Of a DNA stretch of 64,000 nt, positions 1-8,995 are shown one piece after another; the first letter of the stretch is position 1, and each line of letters begins with the position of its first letter. Made by a program: the position numbers and the translations under genes. The notes under the pieces are model-generated. The model made no database searches and had not been told where the DNA came from. It worked only from the letters and a program-made list of their open reading frames with translations. Source of the stretch: Gemmobacter aquatilis (lineage in GTDB: Bacteria; Pseudomonadota; Alphaproteobacteria; Rhodobacterales; Rhodobacteraceae); the NCBI RefSeq assembly GCF_900110025.1, contig NZ_FOCE01000007.1:62001-126000 (forward strand), read 5' to 3'.

Positions 1-1724
1 GGCATCCCGAGGCTTTCCAGAACCTCGGCCTGTTTCTGCATCGGATCGGCGGGCGGCGCCCCTTCATGGAACGCCAGATCCACCAGCGCCGAGGCGACAA
101 ACTCCACCGTCGCAAAGCCCTGATCATAGGTGCCCGCATCCAGCAGCCGCTTCAGCATCTCGGCGGGCATCGCCGCACCGGTCTGCCAATGGCGCGCATG
201 GGTTTCCAGCACTTCGGGCACTTCCATCCAATGTTCGTAAAGCTGGCTCGGCAGTTCCACGAAATCGCGCGCCACCGAGGTGCCGCTGATGAAGCCATAG
301 GTCACATCCGACAGCATCTGATGCAGCGCATGGCCGAATTCGTGGAACAGCGTGCGCGCATCGTCATACGACAGCAGGCAGGGCTCGCCCTTGGCGAAGT
401 TGCACACATTCACCACGATCGGCGTCACCTGCCCGCCCAGCTTGCGCTGCGACCGCATCGCGGAACACCACGCGCCGGAGCGTTTGGAGCCGCGCGCGAA
501 GTAATCGCCGATGAACACCGCGATATGTTCGCCATCGCGGCTTACCTCCCAGGCGCGCGCATCCGGGTGATACAGCGGCACCTCCAGCGGCGTGAAATCC
601 AGCCGGAACAGCCGATGCGCCACGTCGAACTGCGCCGCGATCATCGCATCGAGGCTGAGGTAAGGCTTCAGCGCCGCCTCATCCAGATCATGCTCGGCCT
701 TGCGGCGTTTCTCGGAATAATAGCGCCAGTCCCAAGGCTCCAGCGGCCCGGCGATGCCATCGGCCTGCAGCATCGCCTCAAGCACCGCCGCATCGGCCAG
801 CGCCTTGGCCCGCGCCGGTTGCCAGACCCGCATCAGCAGATCCCGCACGGCGGCGGGCGTTTTCGCCATCTCCGGCTCCAGCTTGAAATCGGCAAAGCTG
901 GCATAGCCCAGCAGCTTCGCCCGTTCGTCGCGCAGCGCCAGAATTTCGGCGGCCACGGCCCGGTTGTCCTGCGCATTGCCATTGGCCCCGCGCGCCACCC
1001 AGGCCTCATAGGCCTTCTGCCGCAGTGCACGCCGGGGCGAGAATTGCAGGAACGGCACGATAAGCGACCGGCTCAGCGTCACCACCGGCCCGCCTGCCCC
1101 CTTCTCTGCGCCCGCCGCCCGGGCCGAGGCCACGACAAACTCCGGCAGGCCTTCCAGATCGGCCTCGTCCAGCGCCATGAACCAGTCCCGCTCTTCCGCC
1201 AGCACATTCTGGCCGAAGAGCGTGCCCAGCACGGCCAGCCGCGATTTCACCGCCGTCAGCCGCTCTGCCGCGTCCCCTTCCAGCTGCGCGCCGGATCGTA
1301 TGAACATTTGCCGGTACAGATCCAGCACCCGCGCCTGCTCCGGCTCCAGCCCCAGCACCTCGCGGCCTTGCCACAGTGCCTCGACCTTGGCGAACAGCGC
1401 CTTGTTGTTGGTCACCTCCGACGAAAACGCGCTCATCTTCGGCGCCAGATCGCGCATCAGCGCCTCGCGCGCTTCGGTGCTGTCGGCCCCGGCCAGATTG
1501 TAGAACACCCCCGACACCCGGTCGAGCGTGCCCTCCGCCAGTTCCAGCGCGTCGATCACATTGGCAAAGGTTGGCGCCTCGGCGCTGTCTGCAATCGCCG
1601 CAATCGCCGCCCGCGCTTCGGCCAGCCCCTGATTGAAGGCAGGTGCGAAATCGGCATCGGTGATCGCGGCAAAGGGCGGCAGTTCGAACGGCCCCTTCCA
1701 GGGGCTCAGCAACGGATTGGACAT
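1..1724 (-). CDS. M3 family zinc oligopeptidase (Dcp/oligopeptidase A type), C-terminus cut by window edge
   Basis: Cytoplasmic metallopeptidase of the thimet oligopeptidase family, which cleaves short peptides. The frame is open from an ATG at 1724 (protein begins MSNPLLSPWKG) to base 1, about 574 residues. The family usually has about 670-690, so roughly 100 C-terminal residues are missing. The zinc site is plain: HEFGH at residues 461-465, followed by HALHQM-like sequence, and a candidate third ligand Glu near residue 490 in DFVELPSQ. The start fits the family N-terminus. It is the last visible gene on this strand, 53 bp downstream of an ABC permease gene, and no functional link to it is evident. 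Dcp and PrlC/OpdA cannot be told apart without the rest of the gene. Confidence 0.93.
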   Translation of the reverse strand, partial: MSNPLLSPWKGPFELPPFAAITDADFAPAFNQGLAEARAAIAAIADSAEAPTFANVIDALELAEGTLDRVSGVFYNLAGADSTEAREALMRDLAPKMSAFSSEVTNNKALFAKVEALWQGREVLGLEPEQARVLDLYRQMFIRSGAQLEGDAAERLTAVKSRLAVLGTLFGQNVLAEERDWFMALDEADLEGLPEFVVASARAAGAEKGAGGPVVTLSRSLIVPFLQFSPRRALRQKAYEAWVARGANGNAQDNRAVAAEILALRDERAKLLGYASFADFKLEPEMAKTPAAVRDLLMRVWQPARAKALADAAVLEAMLQADGIAGPLEPWDWRYYSEKRRKAEHDLDEAALKPYLSLDAMIAAQFDVAHRLFRLDFTPLEVPLYHPDARAWEVSRDGEHIAVFIGDYFARGSKRSGAWCSAMRSQRKLGGQVTPIVVNVCNFAKGEPCLLSYDDARTLFHEFGHALHQMLSDVTYGFISGTSVARDFVELPSQLYEHWMEVPEVLETHARHWQTGAAMPAEMLKRLLDAGTYDQGFATVEFVASALVDLAFHEGAPPADPMQKQAEVLESLGM

Positions 1725-1777
1725 GAGAAATCTCCTTTGCCCAGACCCTAGCAAGCCGGGCGGGAAGGTCCAGCCCC

Positions 1778-2560
1778 CTACCGCGCGTCCGGCCCGCGCA
1801 ACCGCCGTTCCAGCCGCCGCAGTGCCAGCGACAGCGTGAGGGTCATGGTCAGATAGATCAGCGCCACCATGTTATAGGTTTCGAAATAGCGAAAGTTGCC
1901 CGCCGCCGTCACCTTGCCCAGTTGCGTGACATCGGCCACGCCCAGCACGGACACCAGCGAGGAATCCTTCACCATCGCCACGAAATCATTGCCCAGCGGC
2001 GGCAGGATGGTGCGGAAGGCCTGCGGAAACACCACCAGCCGGAAGCGCAGCCAGCCGGTCAGCCCCAGCGCCTGTGCCGCCTCGATCTGGCCCTTGTCCA
2101 CCGAGGCGAGCCCCGCCCGGAACACCTCGGCCAGAAAGGCGGAATAGGCGATGGTCAGCGCGATCACCGCCCGCCACAGCAAGGACACGTCGCGCGCCTT
2201 CACCTCGGGCAGCCCCGTCGCATTCCACGCCCAGACCAGCGCCGGTGTGGCGGCGAAGGCGACATAGAGCAGCAGCACGATGATCGGCACGCCGCGCACC
2301 ACCTCGATGTAGAACCGCGCCGCCTGCCGCAGCACGACATGGCGCGATTGCCCGGCCAGCGCCAGCGCCAGCCCCAAGACCGCCGCCGAGAAGAACCCGA
2401 CCACCGTCACCAGCAGGGTGATCCAGATCCCCTTGGCCAGCGTCGCCATCACCCGCGCATAGACCGGGCTGGCCCAGACCTCGTAAAACAGCCAGAGGCC
2501 GATTGCGCCCAGCGCAACCAGCCACCACGGGAAATCCTTGTCAGGTGCAGAAGGGGGCAT
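1778..2560 (-). CDS. Amino-acid ABC transporter permease (HAAT/PAAT family)
   Basis: Inner-membrane permease of a polar amino-acid ABC importer. The 260-residue protein has an N-terminal hydrophobic helix (about residues 14-29), several further membrane segments and the cytoplasmic EAA loop EAAQALGLTGWLRF, which docks on the ATPase. An ATG at 2560 is chosen; a GTG at 2569 would add three residues, and neither has a strong ribosome binding site. It lies 53 bp downstream of the binding-protein gene, so the two are probably cotranscribed. No ATP-binding protein gene is next to it: the following gene is the peptidase. The ATPase must come from elsewhere in the genome. The substrate cannot be read from sequence. 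Confidence 0.92.
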   Translation of the reverse strand: MPPSAPDKDFPWWLVALGAIGLWLFYEVWASPVYARVMATLAKGIWITLLVTVVGFFSAAVLGLALALAGQSRHVVLRQAARFYIEVVRGVPIIVLLLYVAFAATPALVWAWNATGLPEVKARDVSLLWRAVIALTIAYSAFLAEVFRAGLASVDKGQIEAAQALGLTGWLRFRLVVFPQAFRTILPPLGNDFVAMVKDSSLVSVLGVADVTQLGKVTAAGNFRYFETYNMVALIYLTMTLTLSLALRRLERRLRGPDAR

Positions 2561-2613
2561 CGGTGGCACGGCGCAGCCCGGCAGGGCCGCGCCTGTCCTG
2601 TTGTGTCAGACGA

Positions 2614-3402
2614 TCACTGGCCCATCTTGTATTCAAGGAACCATTTGGTGTTCAGCTTTTCCAGCGTGCCATCGGCGGCCAGATCGGCAATCGCCGCATT
2701 GACCGGCGCCACCAGATCCGAACCCTTGGGGAAGATGAAGCCGAAATCCTCGGCGCCCAGCTTTTCGCCCACGATCTTCAGCTTGCCTTCCGTGGCCGCG
2801 ACATAGCCATTGCCTGCCGTGCCATCGGTCAGCACCAGATCCACATCGCCGGTCCGCAGCGCCTCGACCCCGGCGCCGAAGGTTTCGAACATCTTGATGC
2901 GCGGGTTGGCCTCGTTGCCATCCAGCACCTCATAGACGCCGACATAGAAGGGCGTGGTGCCCGGCTGCGCCGCCATCAGCAGATCGGCATTGGCGCCAAA
3001 GCTTTTCGCATCGGTGAAGCGCGTCTCGTCGCCGCGAACCAGCATGACCATTTCCGACCGCATATAGGCATCCGAGAAATCCACCTGTTCCTTGCGGTCG
3101 TCGCGGATGGTGATGCCGGTCATGCCGATGTCATACTGGCCCGAGGACACGGCGGGGATCATCGCATCCCAGCTTGTGTTCTCGTATTTCACCACCATGT
3201 TCAGCCGCTTGGCGATTTCGGCCATCGCGTCATATTCCCAGCCGACCGCAGCGCCGCTGGCATTAATGAATTGCAGCGGCGGATAGGCGTTTTCCGTCAC
3301 CACGGTGACTTCGCGCCCGGCAAGATCCGGCAGGCCTTCGGCGAAAGCGGCGGTGGAAGCGGCGGTAAGCACAAGCCCGGCAAGCGCGGTGGCGATCTTC
3401 AT
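2614..3402 (-). CDS. Amino-acid ABC transporter periplasmic binding protein
   Basis: Periplasmic solute-binding protein of the SBP_bac_3 type, 262 residues. It begins MKIATALAGLVLTAAS with a Sec signal peptide ending near AFA|EG, followed by the typical first strand VTVVTENAYPPLQF and a DYDAM-like region (here WEYDAMAEIAKRL). The ATG at 3402 is preferred to an in-frame upstream start because GGGAG sits 7-8 bases before it on the minus strand and it starts directly at the signal peptide. It is the first gene of a two-gene unit with the permease downstream. The family binds polar or cystine-like amino acids, and the exact ligand is unknown. Confidence 0.92.
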   Translation of the reverse strand: MKIATALAGLVLTAASTAAFAEGLPDLAGREVTVVTENAYPPLQFINASGAAVGWEYDAMAEIAKRLNMVVKYENTSWDAMIPAVSSGQYDIGMTGITIRDDRKEQVDFSDAYMRSEMVMLVRGDETRFTDAKSFGANADLLMAAQPGTTPFYVGVYEVLDGNEANPRIKMFETFGAGVEALRTGDVDLVLTDGTAGNGYVAATEGKLKIVGEKLGAEDFGFIFPKGSDLVAPVNAAIADLAADGTLEKLNTKWFLEYKMGQ

Positions 3403-3508
3403 GTGTGAACTCCCTGTCACAGAGTGGTGGCAGGACTATGACGCCCCACCCTGCCCCACGCAAGTGCCCGCAGCCGCAGCGGAAACCGCAGCGCCCTGTG
3501 CCCCGGCG

Positions 3509-4552
3509 TCACCCGGTCGCACCCTGCGCCCCACAACAGGCGCAATCGGCGCGCCGCTTCACCCCGATCACCCGGGTTTCGGCATAAAGCGCATCATGGA
3601 TCATCAGACGCCCGCGCAGGGTTTCGCCCGCGCCGGTCAGGTGTTTTACCGCCTCCATCGCCATCATCGCGCCAATCACCCCAGGCAAGGGCGCCGCCAC
3701 CCCCGCCTCGGCGCAAGACGGCACCATGCCCGGCGCAGGCCGCGTGGGGAACACACATTCATAACAGGGCCCGCCGCTTGCCGGGTGGTACAGCGACAAC
3801 TGCCCCTCCCATTGGGTGATCGCCGCCGCGATCAGGGGCTTGCCCAGCCGCACCGCCACCCGGTTCACCAGATAGCGCGTGTCGAAATTGTCGGTGCCGT
3901 CCAGGATCAGGTCATAGGCGCCCATCACGCCCTCGGCCCCGGCCGCGTCCAGCCGCGCCTCATGCGTCTGCACCGTGACAAACGGATTGAGCGCGCGCAG
4001 CGCCACCGCCGCCGATTGCACCTTGGCCATGCCGATGCGCGCATCGCTGTGAATGATCTGGCGTTGCAGGTTGGAGCCTTCGACCACATCCGCGTCGATC
4101 ACCCCGATGGTGCCCACCCCGCTCGCCGCCAGATACAGCAGCGCCGGGCTGCCCAGCCCCCCGGCGCCGACCACCAGCACCTTCGCCTCTTTCAGGCGCC
4201 GCTGCCCCGGTCCGCCGATTTCGCGCAGGATGATATGGCGGGCATAGCGGTCCAGTTCGGTCGCGCTGAATGGCGCGGCCTGTGCCGGGGCGACAGGCGC
4301 CGCGCGGCGGCGCAGCCGCGACAGCAGCGCACGATAGCCGAAAGCCAGCGCCACCGCGCCGCCCAGCACCAGCCAGCCCTGCGCCGAACCGCCGGTGGCC
4401 TGCCGCAGCGGGCTGCCTTCGGGCAACAGCAGATGCGCCAGCACCACCCCCGCCCAGATCATCCCAACCATCGCCAGCCGCCGCGCCACCGGCACCCCCA
4501 TCAGCGCGCCGATGCCCCAGATCGCCGCCAGAACCGCCCCGACCAGCAGCAT
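3509..4552 (-). CDS. moeB: MoeB/ThiF-family adenylyltransferase with N-terminal membrane segments
   Basis: E1-like enzyme that adenylates the C-terminus of a small sulfur-carrier protein (MoaD in molybdopterin synthesis, or ThiS). 347 residues. About the first 85 are hydrophobic, with two or three predicted membrane helices and then an Arg-rich stretch (LLSRLRRRA). The ThiF domain follows: nucleotide loop GAGGLG at 129-134, DAD at 153-155, NLQRQ with Arg164, zinc cysteines CYEC (263, 266) and CACC (337, 340), and a possible acceptor Cys280 in VPSCAEAG. The start ATG overlaps the dut stop as TGATG, so translation is probably coupled. MoeB is favoured over ThiF by the Cys-pair layout, but carrier specificity is inferred. 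Confidence 0.85.
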   Translation of the reverse strand: MLLVGAVLAAIWGIGALMGVPVARRLAMVGMIWAGVVLAHLLLPEGSPLRQATGGSAQGWLVLGGAVALAFGYRALLSRLRRRAAPVAPAQAAPFSATELDRYARHIILREIGGPGQRRLKEAKVLVVGAGGLGSPALLYLAASGVGTIGVIDADVVEGSNLQRQIIHSDARIGMAKVQSAAVALRALNPFVTVQTHEARLDAAGAEGVMGAYDLILDGTDNFDTRYLVNRVAVRLGKPLIAAAITQWEGQLSLYHPASGGPCYECVFPTRPAPGMVPSCAEAGVAAPLPGVIGAMMAMEAVKHLTGAGETLRGRLMIHDALYAETRVIGVKRRADCACCGAQGATG

Positions 4553-5019
4553 CAGCGCTTGCCCGTCGAACCGAAGCCACCCTCGCCGCGGTCGGTCTCG
4601 CTCAACCGTTCCACCACCGCGAAGCGCGCCTGCACCACCGGTGCCACGATCATCTGCGCGATGCGGTCGCCATGATGCACGGTATAGGCCTCGGCCCCGA
4701 GGTTGACCAAAGCCACCCCCAGCGGCCCGCGATAATCGCTGTCGATGGTGCCCGGCGTATTGGGCAGCGTGATCCCGTGTTTCAGCGCAAGGCCGGATCG
4801 CGGGCGGATCTGCATCTCGAACCCGTAGGGAATTTCCACCCGAAAGCCCGTGGGCACCACCAGCCGCTGCATTGGCGCCAGCGTCAGGCCAAGGCTGCGG
4901 ATTTCCGGCGGAAGATTGGCGCGCAGATCCGCCCCCGCAGCGCCCGGTGTCTCGTAACTTGGCAAGGGCAGATCGCGGTCCGCCCAGTCCTCCCAGAGGA
5001 TCTTCAGTTCCGGTGCCAT
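4552..5019 (-). CDS. dut: Deoxyuridine 5'-triphosphate nucleotidohydrolase
   Basis: Trimeric dUTPase: hydrolyses dUTP to dUMP and pyrophosphate, keeping uracil out of DNA and supplying dUMP for thymidylate synthesis. 155 residues, normal length. All five family motifs are visible: [18 protein letters not shown], the uracil/deoxyribose loop [19 protein letters not shown], and the Gly-rich C-terminal GGFGSTG. The ATG at 5019 (MAPELKIL) is chosen because GGAGG lies about 5 bases upstream. A second ATG directly before it (5022) is possible. Its stop overlaps the moeB start. Upstream in the same direction is frcK, separated by a structured repeat. Confidence 0.96.
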   Translation of the reverse strand: MAPELKILWEDWADRDLPLPSYETPGAAGADLRANLPPEIRSLGLTLAPMQRLVVPTGFRVEIPYGFEMQIRPRSGLALKHGITLPNTPGTIDSDYRGPLGVALVNLGAEAYTVHHGDRIAQMIVAPVVQARFAVVERLSETDRGEGGFGSTGKR

Positions 5020-5095
5020 CATGCCCTCCATTTCCCCCGTTATGAAGTGCAGCACCGGGTCGAGGCAAGGCACAACGCCCCTCATTTTCTGTTTG

Positions 5096-5148
5096 AAAAT
5101 ATCCACGGGGGAGGCGGCCGCAGGCCGACGGGGGGCAGACAGCCCCCC
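5096..5148 (-). repeat. Structured 3' intergenic element, copy A
   Basis: Lies directly after the frcK stop and reads in the frcK direction (minus strand). It has a 7-bp hairpin GGGGGGC/GCCCCCC with a 5-nt loop (5130-5148), then a hairpin CGGCC/GGCCG around a 3-nt loop (5115-5127), a C-run, and a tail GTGGATATTTTC. The same order is seen at 38299-38361, and variant copies occur near 33.9 kb. It may act as a terminator or 3'-end stabiliser; this is inference. Confidence 0.6.
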
Positions 5149-5150
5149 TG

Positions 5151-5756
5151 CTACGCCCGGATCACGATCTCGGCCGGGTCGCTTTCGCCCAGCACGCGCC
5201 GCGCATTGGGAATGTCATTCGACAACGCCCGCGCCCGCGCGGCCTCGGGCGTGTGGTCATGGTCGATCCAGCGCTGGATCAGACGGCGCTCCAGCTCTGC
5301 CTCGGGCACGTCCAGCGCGATGGTCAGCCCGTAATGCGGGCGCGCATGGGTCCAGGGGGCGGCGTTCAGCAACAGGTAATTGCCCTCGACGATCAGCAGC
5401 CGGTCTTCCGCCCGCACCACATCGCCGCCCGCCCGCGCCAGATCCAGCTTGCGGTCGAAAACCGGGATCACCACCTCGGCCTCGGTGGCCAGCCGCTGCA
5501 CCATATGCACGAACCCCAGCGCGTCGAAGCTTTCCGGGCAGCCCTTGCGCGCCAGCAGCCCGCGCGCCTCCAGCACCGGATTGTCCAGATGGAAACCGTC
5601 CATCGGCACCACCCGCGCGCCTGCGCCCAGCTCCGCCACCAGCGCCGCCGCCAGCGTGGATTTCCCCGCCCCCGGAGCGCCGACAAGGGCGGTGATGAAC
5701 CGCCCCTGCCCTTCTGCCCTGCGGCAGATTTCCTGTGCCAGCATCGCAGGCGTCAT
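5151..5756 (-). CDS. frcK: FrcK-like P-loop sugar/nucleoside kinase
   Basis: Small P-loop kinase of the uridine kinase/pantothenate kinase-like group, 201 residues. Walker A is GAPGAGKST at 26-34. The conserved substrate region [15 protein letters not shown] and the [15 protein letters not shown] region match the kinase encoded at the end of fructose-type frc operons in rhizobia. The start ATG at 5756 overlaps the frcA stop as ATGA, showing coupling to the transporter genes; longer in-frame starts upstream are therefore rejected. Presumably it phosphorylates the imported sugar or a derivative, but the substrate is not proven for this family. Last gene of the operon. Confidence 0.82.
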   Translation of the reverse strand: MTPAMLAQEICRRAEGQGRFITALVGAPGAGKSTLAAALVAELGAGARVVPMDGFHLDNPVLEARGLLARKGCPESFDALGFVHMVQRLATEAEVVIPVFDRKLDLARAGGDVVRAEDRLLIVEGNYLLLNAAPWTHARPHYGLTIALDVPEAELERRLIQRWIDHDHTPEAARARALSNDIPNARRVLGESDPAEIVIRA

Positions 5757-6535
5757 GCTGCTTCCGTCACGCCTTCGGGCAGTTTCGCCCCGGTCATGAA
5801 GGCCACCGCATCCGACATCGAATAATCGCCGGGCTTGATGACGCACAGCCGCTTGCCAAGGCGGTGGATATGGATGCGGTCCGCCACCTCGAACACATGC
5901 GGCATGTTGTGGCTGATCAGGATGATCGGGATCCCACGCGACCGCACATCGCGGATCAGTTCCAGCACGCGGCGGCTTTCCTTCACGCCCAGCGCGGCGG
6001 TGGGTTCGTCAAGGATCACCACCTTGGACCCGAAGGCCGCCGCCCGCGCCACTGCCACCCCCTGACGCTGGCCGCCCGAAAGCGTCTCCACCGCCTGGTT
6101 GATGTTCTGGATCGTCATCAGCCCCAGTTCGTTCAGCTTGGCCCGGGCGAATTTCTCCATCGCGGGTTTGTCCAGCTGGCGGAACAGCGCCCCCATGATC
6201 CCCGGTTTGCGCAGTTCGCGCCCCATGAACATGTTGTCGGCGATCGACAGCGCGGGCGACATGGCCAGCGTCTGGTAGACACATTCGATGCCATAAGCGC
6301 GCGCATCGAGCGGCGTGCTGAACTGGATGGGCTTGCCTTCCAGCGTGATCTCGCCTTCGTCCGGCTGGACGGCGCCCGAAAGCGCCTTGATCAGCGAGGA
6401 TTTCCCGGCTCCGTTGTCGCCGATCACCGCAAGGATTTCGCCCGGATACAGGTCGAAGTCGCAATGATCGAGGGCGGTCACCTTGCCGTAGCGCTTTACC
6501 AGACCACGGCCTTTCAGGATGGGTTCTTGTGTCAT
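5753..6535 (-). CDS. frcA: Fructose-type sugar ABC transporter ATP-binding protein FrcA
   Basis: Cytoplasmic ATPase of a CUT2-type sugar importer, 260 residues with a single nucleotide-binding domain; ribose-type relatives are often twice this length. Walker A GDNGAGKS at 39-46, signature LSGGQ at 152-156, Walker B VVILDEPTA at 172-180, and switch His in LISHNMPHVFEVADRIHIHRLG. The wording of the sequence is very close to what I recall of rhizobial FrcA. ATG 6535 overlaps the frcC stop (ATGA) and frcA in turn overlaps frcK, so C-A-K are tightly coupled. It energises the FrcC membrane channel. Confidence 0.9.
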   Translation of the reverse strand: MTQEPILKGRGLVKRYGKVTALDHCDFDLYPGEILAVIGDNGAGKSSLIKALSGAVQPDEGEITLEGKPIQFSTPLDARAYGIECVYQTLAMSPALSIADNMFMGRELRKPGIMGALFRQLDKPAMEKFARAKLNELGLMTIQNINQAVETLSGGQRQGVAVARAAAFGSKVVILDEPTAALGVKESRRVLELIRDVRSRGIPIILISHNMPHVFEVADRIHIHRLGKRLCVIKPGDYSMSDAVAFMTGAKLPEGVTEAA

Positions 6536-7605
6536 GCTGCTGCCTTTCTGATCCACTGGTCCACGGCCACGGCGAAGATGATGAGCACACCGATGAGGAA
6601 GAAGGTCCATTGCGGGTCGGTGCCGACAAGGCGCAGGCCCATTTCGAACACGCCGACGATCAGCGCGCCGAAGAACATCCCCACGATCGAGCCGCGTCCG
6701 CCGAAGAGCGATATCCCCCCGATCACAACGGCGGTGATGGACTGGATATTGCCCATCTGCCCGGTCGAGGCGGTCGGCGAGACCGAACCGAAGCGCCCGA
6801 TCATCACCCAGCCCGCGATGGCGCAGAAGAACCCGGCCAGCGCATAGACCTGGATCAGGATGGTCTTGGTCTTCACCCCGGCCAGTTCCGCCGCATCGGG
6901 ATCGTCGCCCACCGCATAGACATGGCGGCCCCAGGCGGTCTGGCGCAGCACATAAGCCATGATCGCCACCAGCGCGATCAGCAGGAACACGGCGAACAGC
7001 ACCTTGACCCCGCCCGGCTGGATGGATTGGCCCCAGAATTGCAGCGCGCCCGCCTGTTTCTCGATGTCAGAGGACCGGATGGTCTCGTTGGCCGAGAAGA
7101 TGAAGTTGGAGGCGAGCAGGATCTGCCAGGTGCCCAGCGTCACGATGAAGGGCGGCAGCTTGACCTTGGCCACCAGCCAGCCATTCACAAAGCCCATCGC
7201 CGTGCCCAGCACCAGGCCGATCAGGATCGACAGTTCGGCCGGGATGCCATAGCGGAAGGTCATCTGCCCCATCAGCACCGACGAGAACACCGCGATGGCG
7301 CCCACCGACAGGTCGATGCCCGCCGTCAGAACCACCACCGACTGCGCACAGCCCAGAATGCCGACAATGGCGATCTGTTGCAGGATCGTCGAAAGCGTCG
7401 TCGCCTTGAAGAAGTTCTCCGACAGGACGCCGAAAATGATCAACGCAATCACCAGAACGATCATCGGCACCGCCGAGGGCGTCTGGTGCAGCCAGGTCTG
7501 CAGGCGCTTCAGCGCGCCCTTGTCTTCATGAAATTCGGCCACCTTCTCGGAGGCGCCTTTCAGGCCCTCTTCGAAACTGGTCGCCCCCTTTGCATCGGAT
7601 GCCAT
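6532..7605 (-). CDS. frcC: Fructose-type sugar ABC transporter permease FrcC
   Basis: Inner-membrane permease of the CUT2/RbsC family, 357 residues, with about eight to ten hydrophobic segments and the signature regions VVLTAGIDLSVGA and GGISLFGGRGS. A hydrophilic N-terminal tail of about 45 residues precedes the first membrane helix, as in other FrcC proteins. The ATG at 7605 is set by a strong ribosome site, AGGAGGAA, about 7 bases upstream. An intergenic spacer of 137 bp with two dyads separates it from frcB, a layout often used to make more binding protein than permease. Confidence 0.9.
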   Translation of the reverse strand: MASDAKGATSFEEGLKGASEKVAEFHEDKGALKRLQTWLHQTPSAVPMIVLVIALIIFGVLSENFFKATTLSTILQQIAIVGILGCAQSVVVLTAGIDLSVGAIAVFSSVLMGQMTFRYGIPAELSILIGLVLGTAMGFVNGWLVAKVKLPPFIVTLGTWQILLASNFIFSANETIRSSDIEKQAGALQFWGQSIQPGGVKVLFAVFLLIALVAIMAYVLRQTAWGRHVYAVGDDPDAAELAGVKTKTILIQVYALAGFFCAIAGWVMIGRFGSVSPTASTGQMGNIQSITAVVIGGISLFGGRGSIVGMFFGALIVGVFEMGLRLVGTDPQWTFFLIGVLIIFAVAVDQWIRKAAA

Positions 7606-7657
7606 AGTCACATTCCTCCTTTGCCCTGTGCCCGGTGCGACCGGGTTCGGCTTGTGA

Positions 7658-7683
7658 CAAGGGCGGCGCGATGGCCGCCCTTG
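7658..7683 (-). other. Intra-operon hairpin between frcB and frcC
   Basis: Perfect 10-bp stem CAAGGGCGGC/GCCGCCCTTG with a 6-nt loop and no T-run after it on the minus strand. A second dyad, GTCGTCT/AGACGAC with a 9-nt loop, lies just before it at 7707-7729. Such hairpins 3' of binding-protein genes usually slow 3' decay or give partial termination, raising FrcB over FrcC. The role here is inferred. Confidence 0.6.
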
Positions 7684-7742
7684 GATGAGTGTGTCGAATG
7701 TCTTGAGTCGTCTCAATGATTTAGACGACGCGGCTCAGGCGA

Positions 7743-8765
7743 TCAGCCCCAGCAGAGCTCGGTGCCCTTGGTGGTGTCGATCGACTCGACGCCGTCAACC
7801 GGCTTGTCGGTGATCAGCGCCACGCCGGTATCGAAGAAGTCCTTGCCTTCGGTCGGCGCGGGCTTGGAGCCATCGGCCGCGAATTTCGCAATCGCTTCGA
7901 TGCCGAGCGACGCCATGAGCAGCGGGTATTGCTGCGAGGTGGCACCGATCACGCCATCCTTGACGTTCGCCACACCCGGGCAGCCGCCATCGACCGAAAC
8001 GATCAGCACGTCCTTTTCGCGGCCCACGGCCTTCAGCGCCTCATAGGCACCGGCGGCGGCGGGTTCGTTGATCGTGTAGACGACGTTGATTTCCGGGTCT
8101 TTGGCCAGCAGCGATTCCATCGCCTTCAGTCCGCCCTCTTCGTTGCCCGAGGTGACTTCGTTGCCCACGATGCGCGGGTCGGTTTCGTCGCCCCATTTGT
8201 TGGCATCGCCCAGCTCGATGCCGAAGCCTTGCAGGAAGCCCTGATCGCGCATCACGTCCACCGACGGCTGTGCAATCGCAAGGTCCAGCATGGCGATCTT
8301 GGCGGTAGCGGCGGCATCGCCCAGCGAAGCCTTGGCCCATTGCCCAATCAGCAGGCCGGCGCGGAAGTTGTCGGTGGCGAAGGTGGCGTCAGCGGCATCA
8401 ACGGGGTCCAGCGGCGTATCCAGCGCGATGACCAGCAGACCAGCGTCGCGGGCAGCCTTGACCGAATCGACGATCGCCTTGGTATCCGATGCAGTCAGCA
8501 GAATGCCCTTGGCGCCATCGGCGATGCAGGCCTCGATCGCCGCAACCTGGCTTTCATGGTCGCCATCCACCTTGCCGGCATAGGATTTCAGCGTCATCCC
8601 CAGTTCGGTCGCCTTGGCCTCGGCGCCCTCTTTCATCTTCACGAAGAAGGGGTTGGTGTCAGTCTTGGTGATCAGGCAGGCAGACACGCCCTCCGCCAGC
8701 GCCGGAGCGGCGGACATCAGGGCGAGAGCCGCAACGCCCACAAGGGCCTTGGCTTTGAATTTCAT
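7743..8765 (-). CDS. frcB: Fructose-type sugar ABC transporter periplasmic binding protein FrcB
   Basis: Periplasmic binding protein of the Peripla_BP_4 (ribose/galactose-binding) family, 340 residues. Signal peptide [20 protein letters not shown] ends near ALA|EG. The mature protein opens with [20 protein letters not shown], typical of FrcB. ATG 8765 has GGGAGGAA about 8 bases upstream; in-frame codons further upstream are excluded. It is the first gene of frcBCAK and its promoter region is shared with the divergent mutarotase gene. Fructose is the likeliest ligand by family resemblance, though ribose and mannose are also carried by close relatives. Confidence 0.88.
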   Translation of the reverse strand: MKFKAKALVGVAALALMSAAPALAEGVSACLITKTDTNPFFVKMKEGAEAKATELGMTLKSYAGKVDGDHESQVAAIEACIADGAKGILLTASDTKAIVDSVKAARDAGLLVIALDTPLDPVDAADATFATDNFRAGLLIGQWAKASLGDAAATAKIAMLDLAIAQPSVDVMRDQGFLQGFGIELGDANKWGDETDPRIVGNEVTSGNEEGGLKAMESLLAKDPEINVVYTINEPAAAGAYEALKAVGREKDVLIVSVDGGCPGVANVKDGVIGATSQQYPLLMASLGIEAIAKFAADGSKPAPTEGKDFFDTGVALITDKPVDGVESIDTTKGTELCWG

Positions 8766-8870
8766 CGTTTTTTCCTCCCAAGGAAAGCAAGGGGCAAGCC
8801 CCGTTGTCGTCAGGCAACCACAGCGCCTCACTCGCTGCGATGCCGTTACATCGCCTGATTCCCCGGCTTG

Positions 8871-8908
8871 CGTCAAGATAAATAATTCAGTGTGATTTAT
8901 TATTGACA
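8871..8908. promoter_or_regulatory. Divergent frc control region with AT-rich dyad
   Basis: The dyad AATAATTCA-GTG-TGATTTATT (8881-8901) has 8 of 9 arm positions matching. On the minus strand a TTGACG -35 candidate (8876-8871) abuts it, facing frcB; on the plus strand TTGACA (8903-8908) abuts the other side, facing the mutarotase gene. A repressor bound here would block both. The adjacent ROK protein is the natural candidate, since NagC/Mlc-type proteins use AT-rich dyads. No good -10 box is visible on the plus side. Confidence 0.5.
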
Positions 8909-8995
8909 GCACTCCCATCCAGTCGCAGTCTGCGGAACATCCCTTCGCAAACCGCCCACGCCTTCGGCACAGACATTCCAAAAAGGACAAAGATC

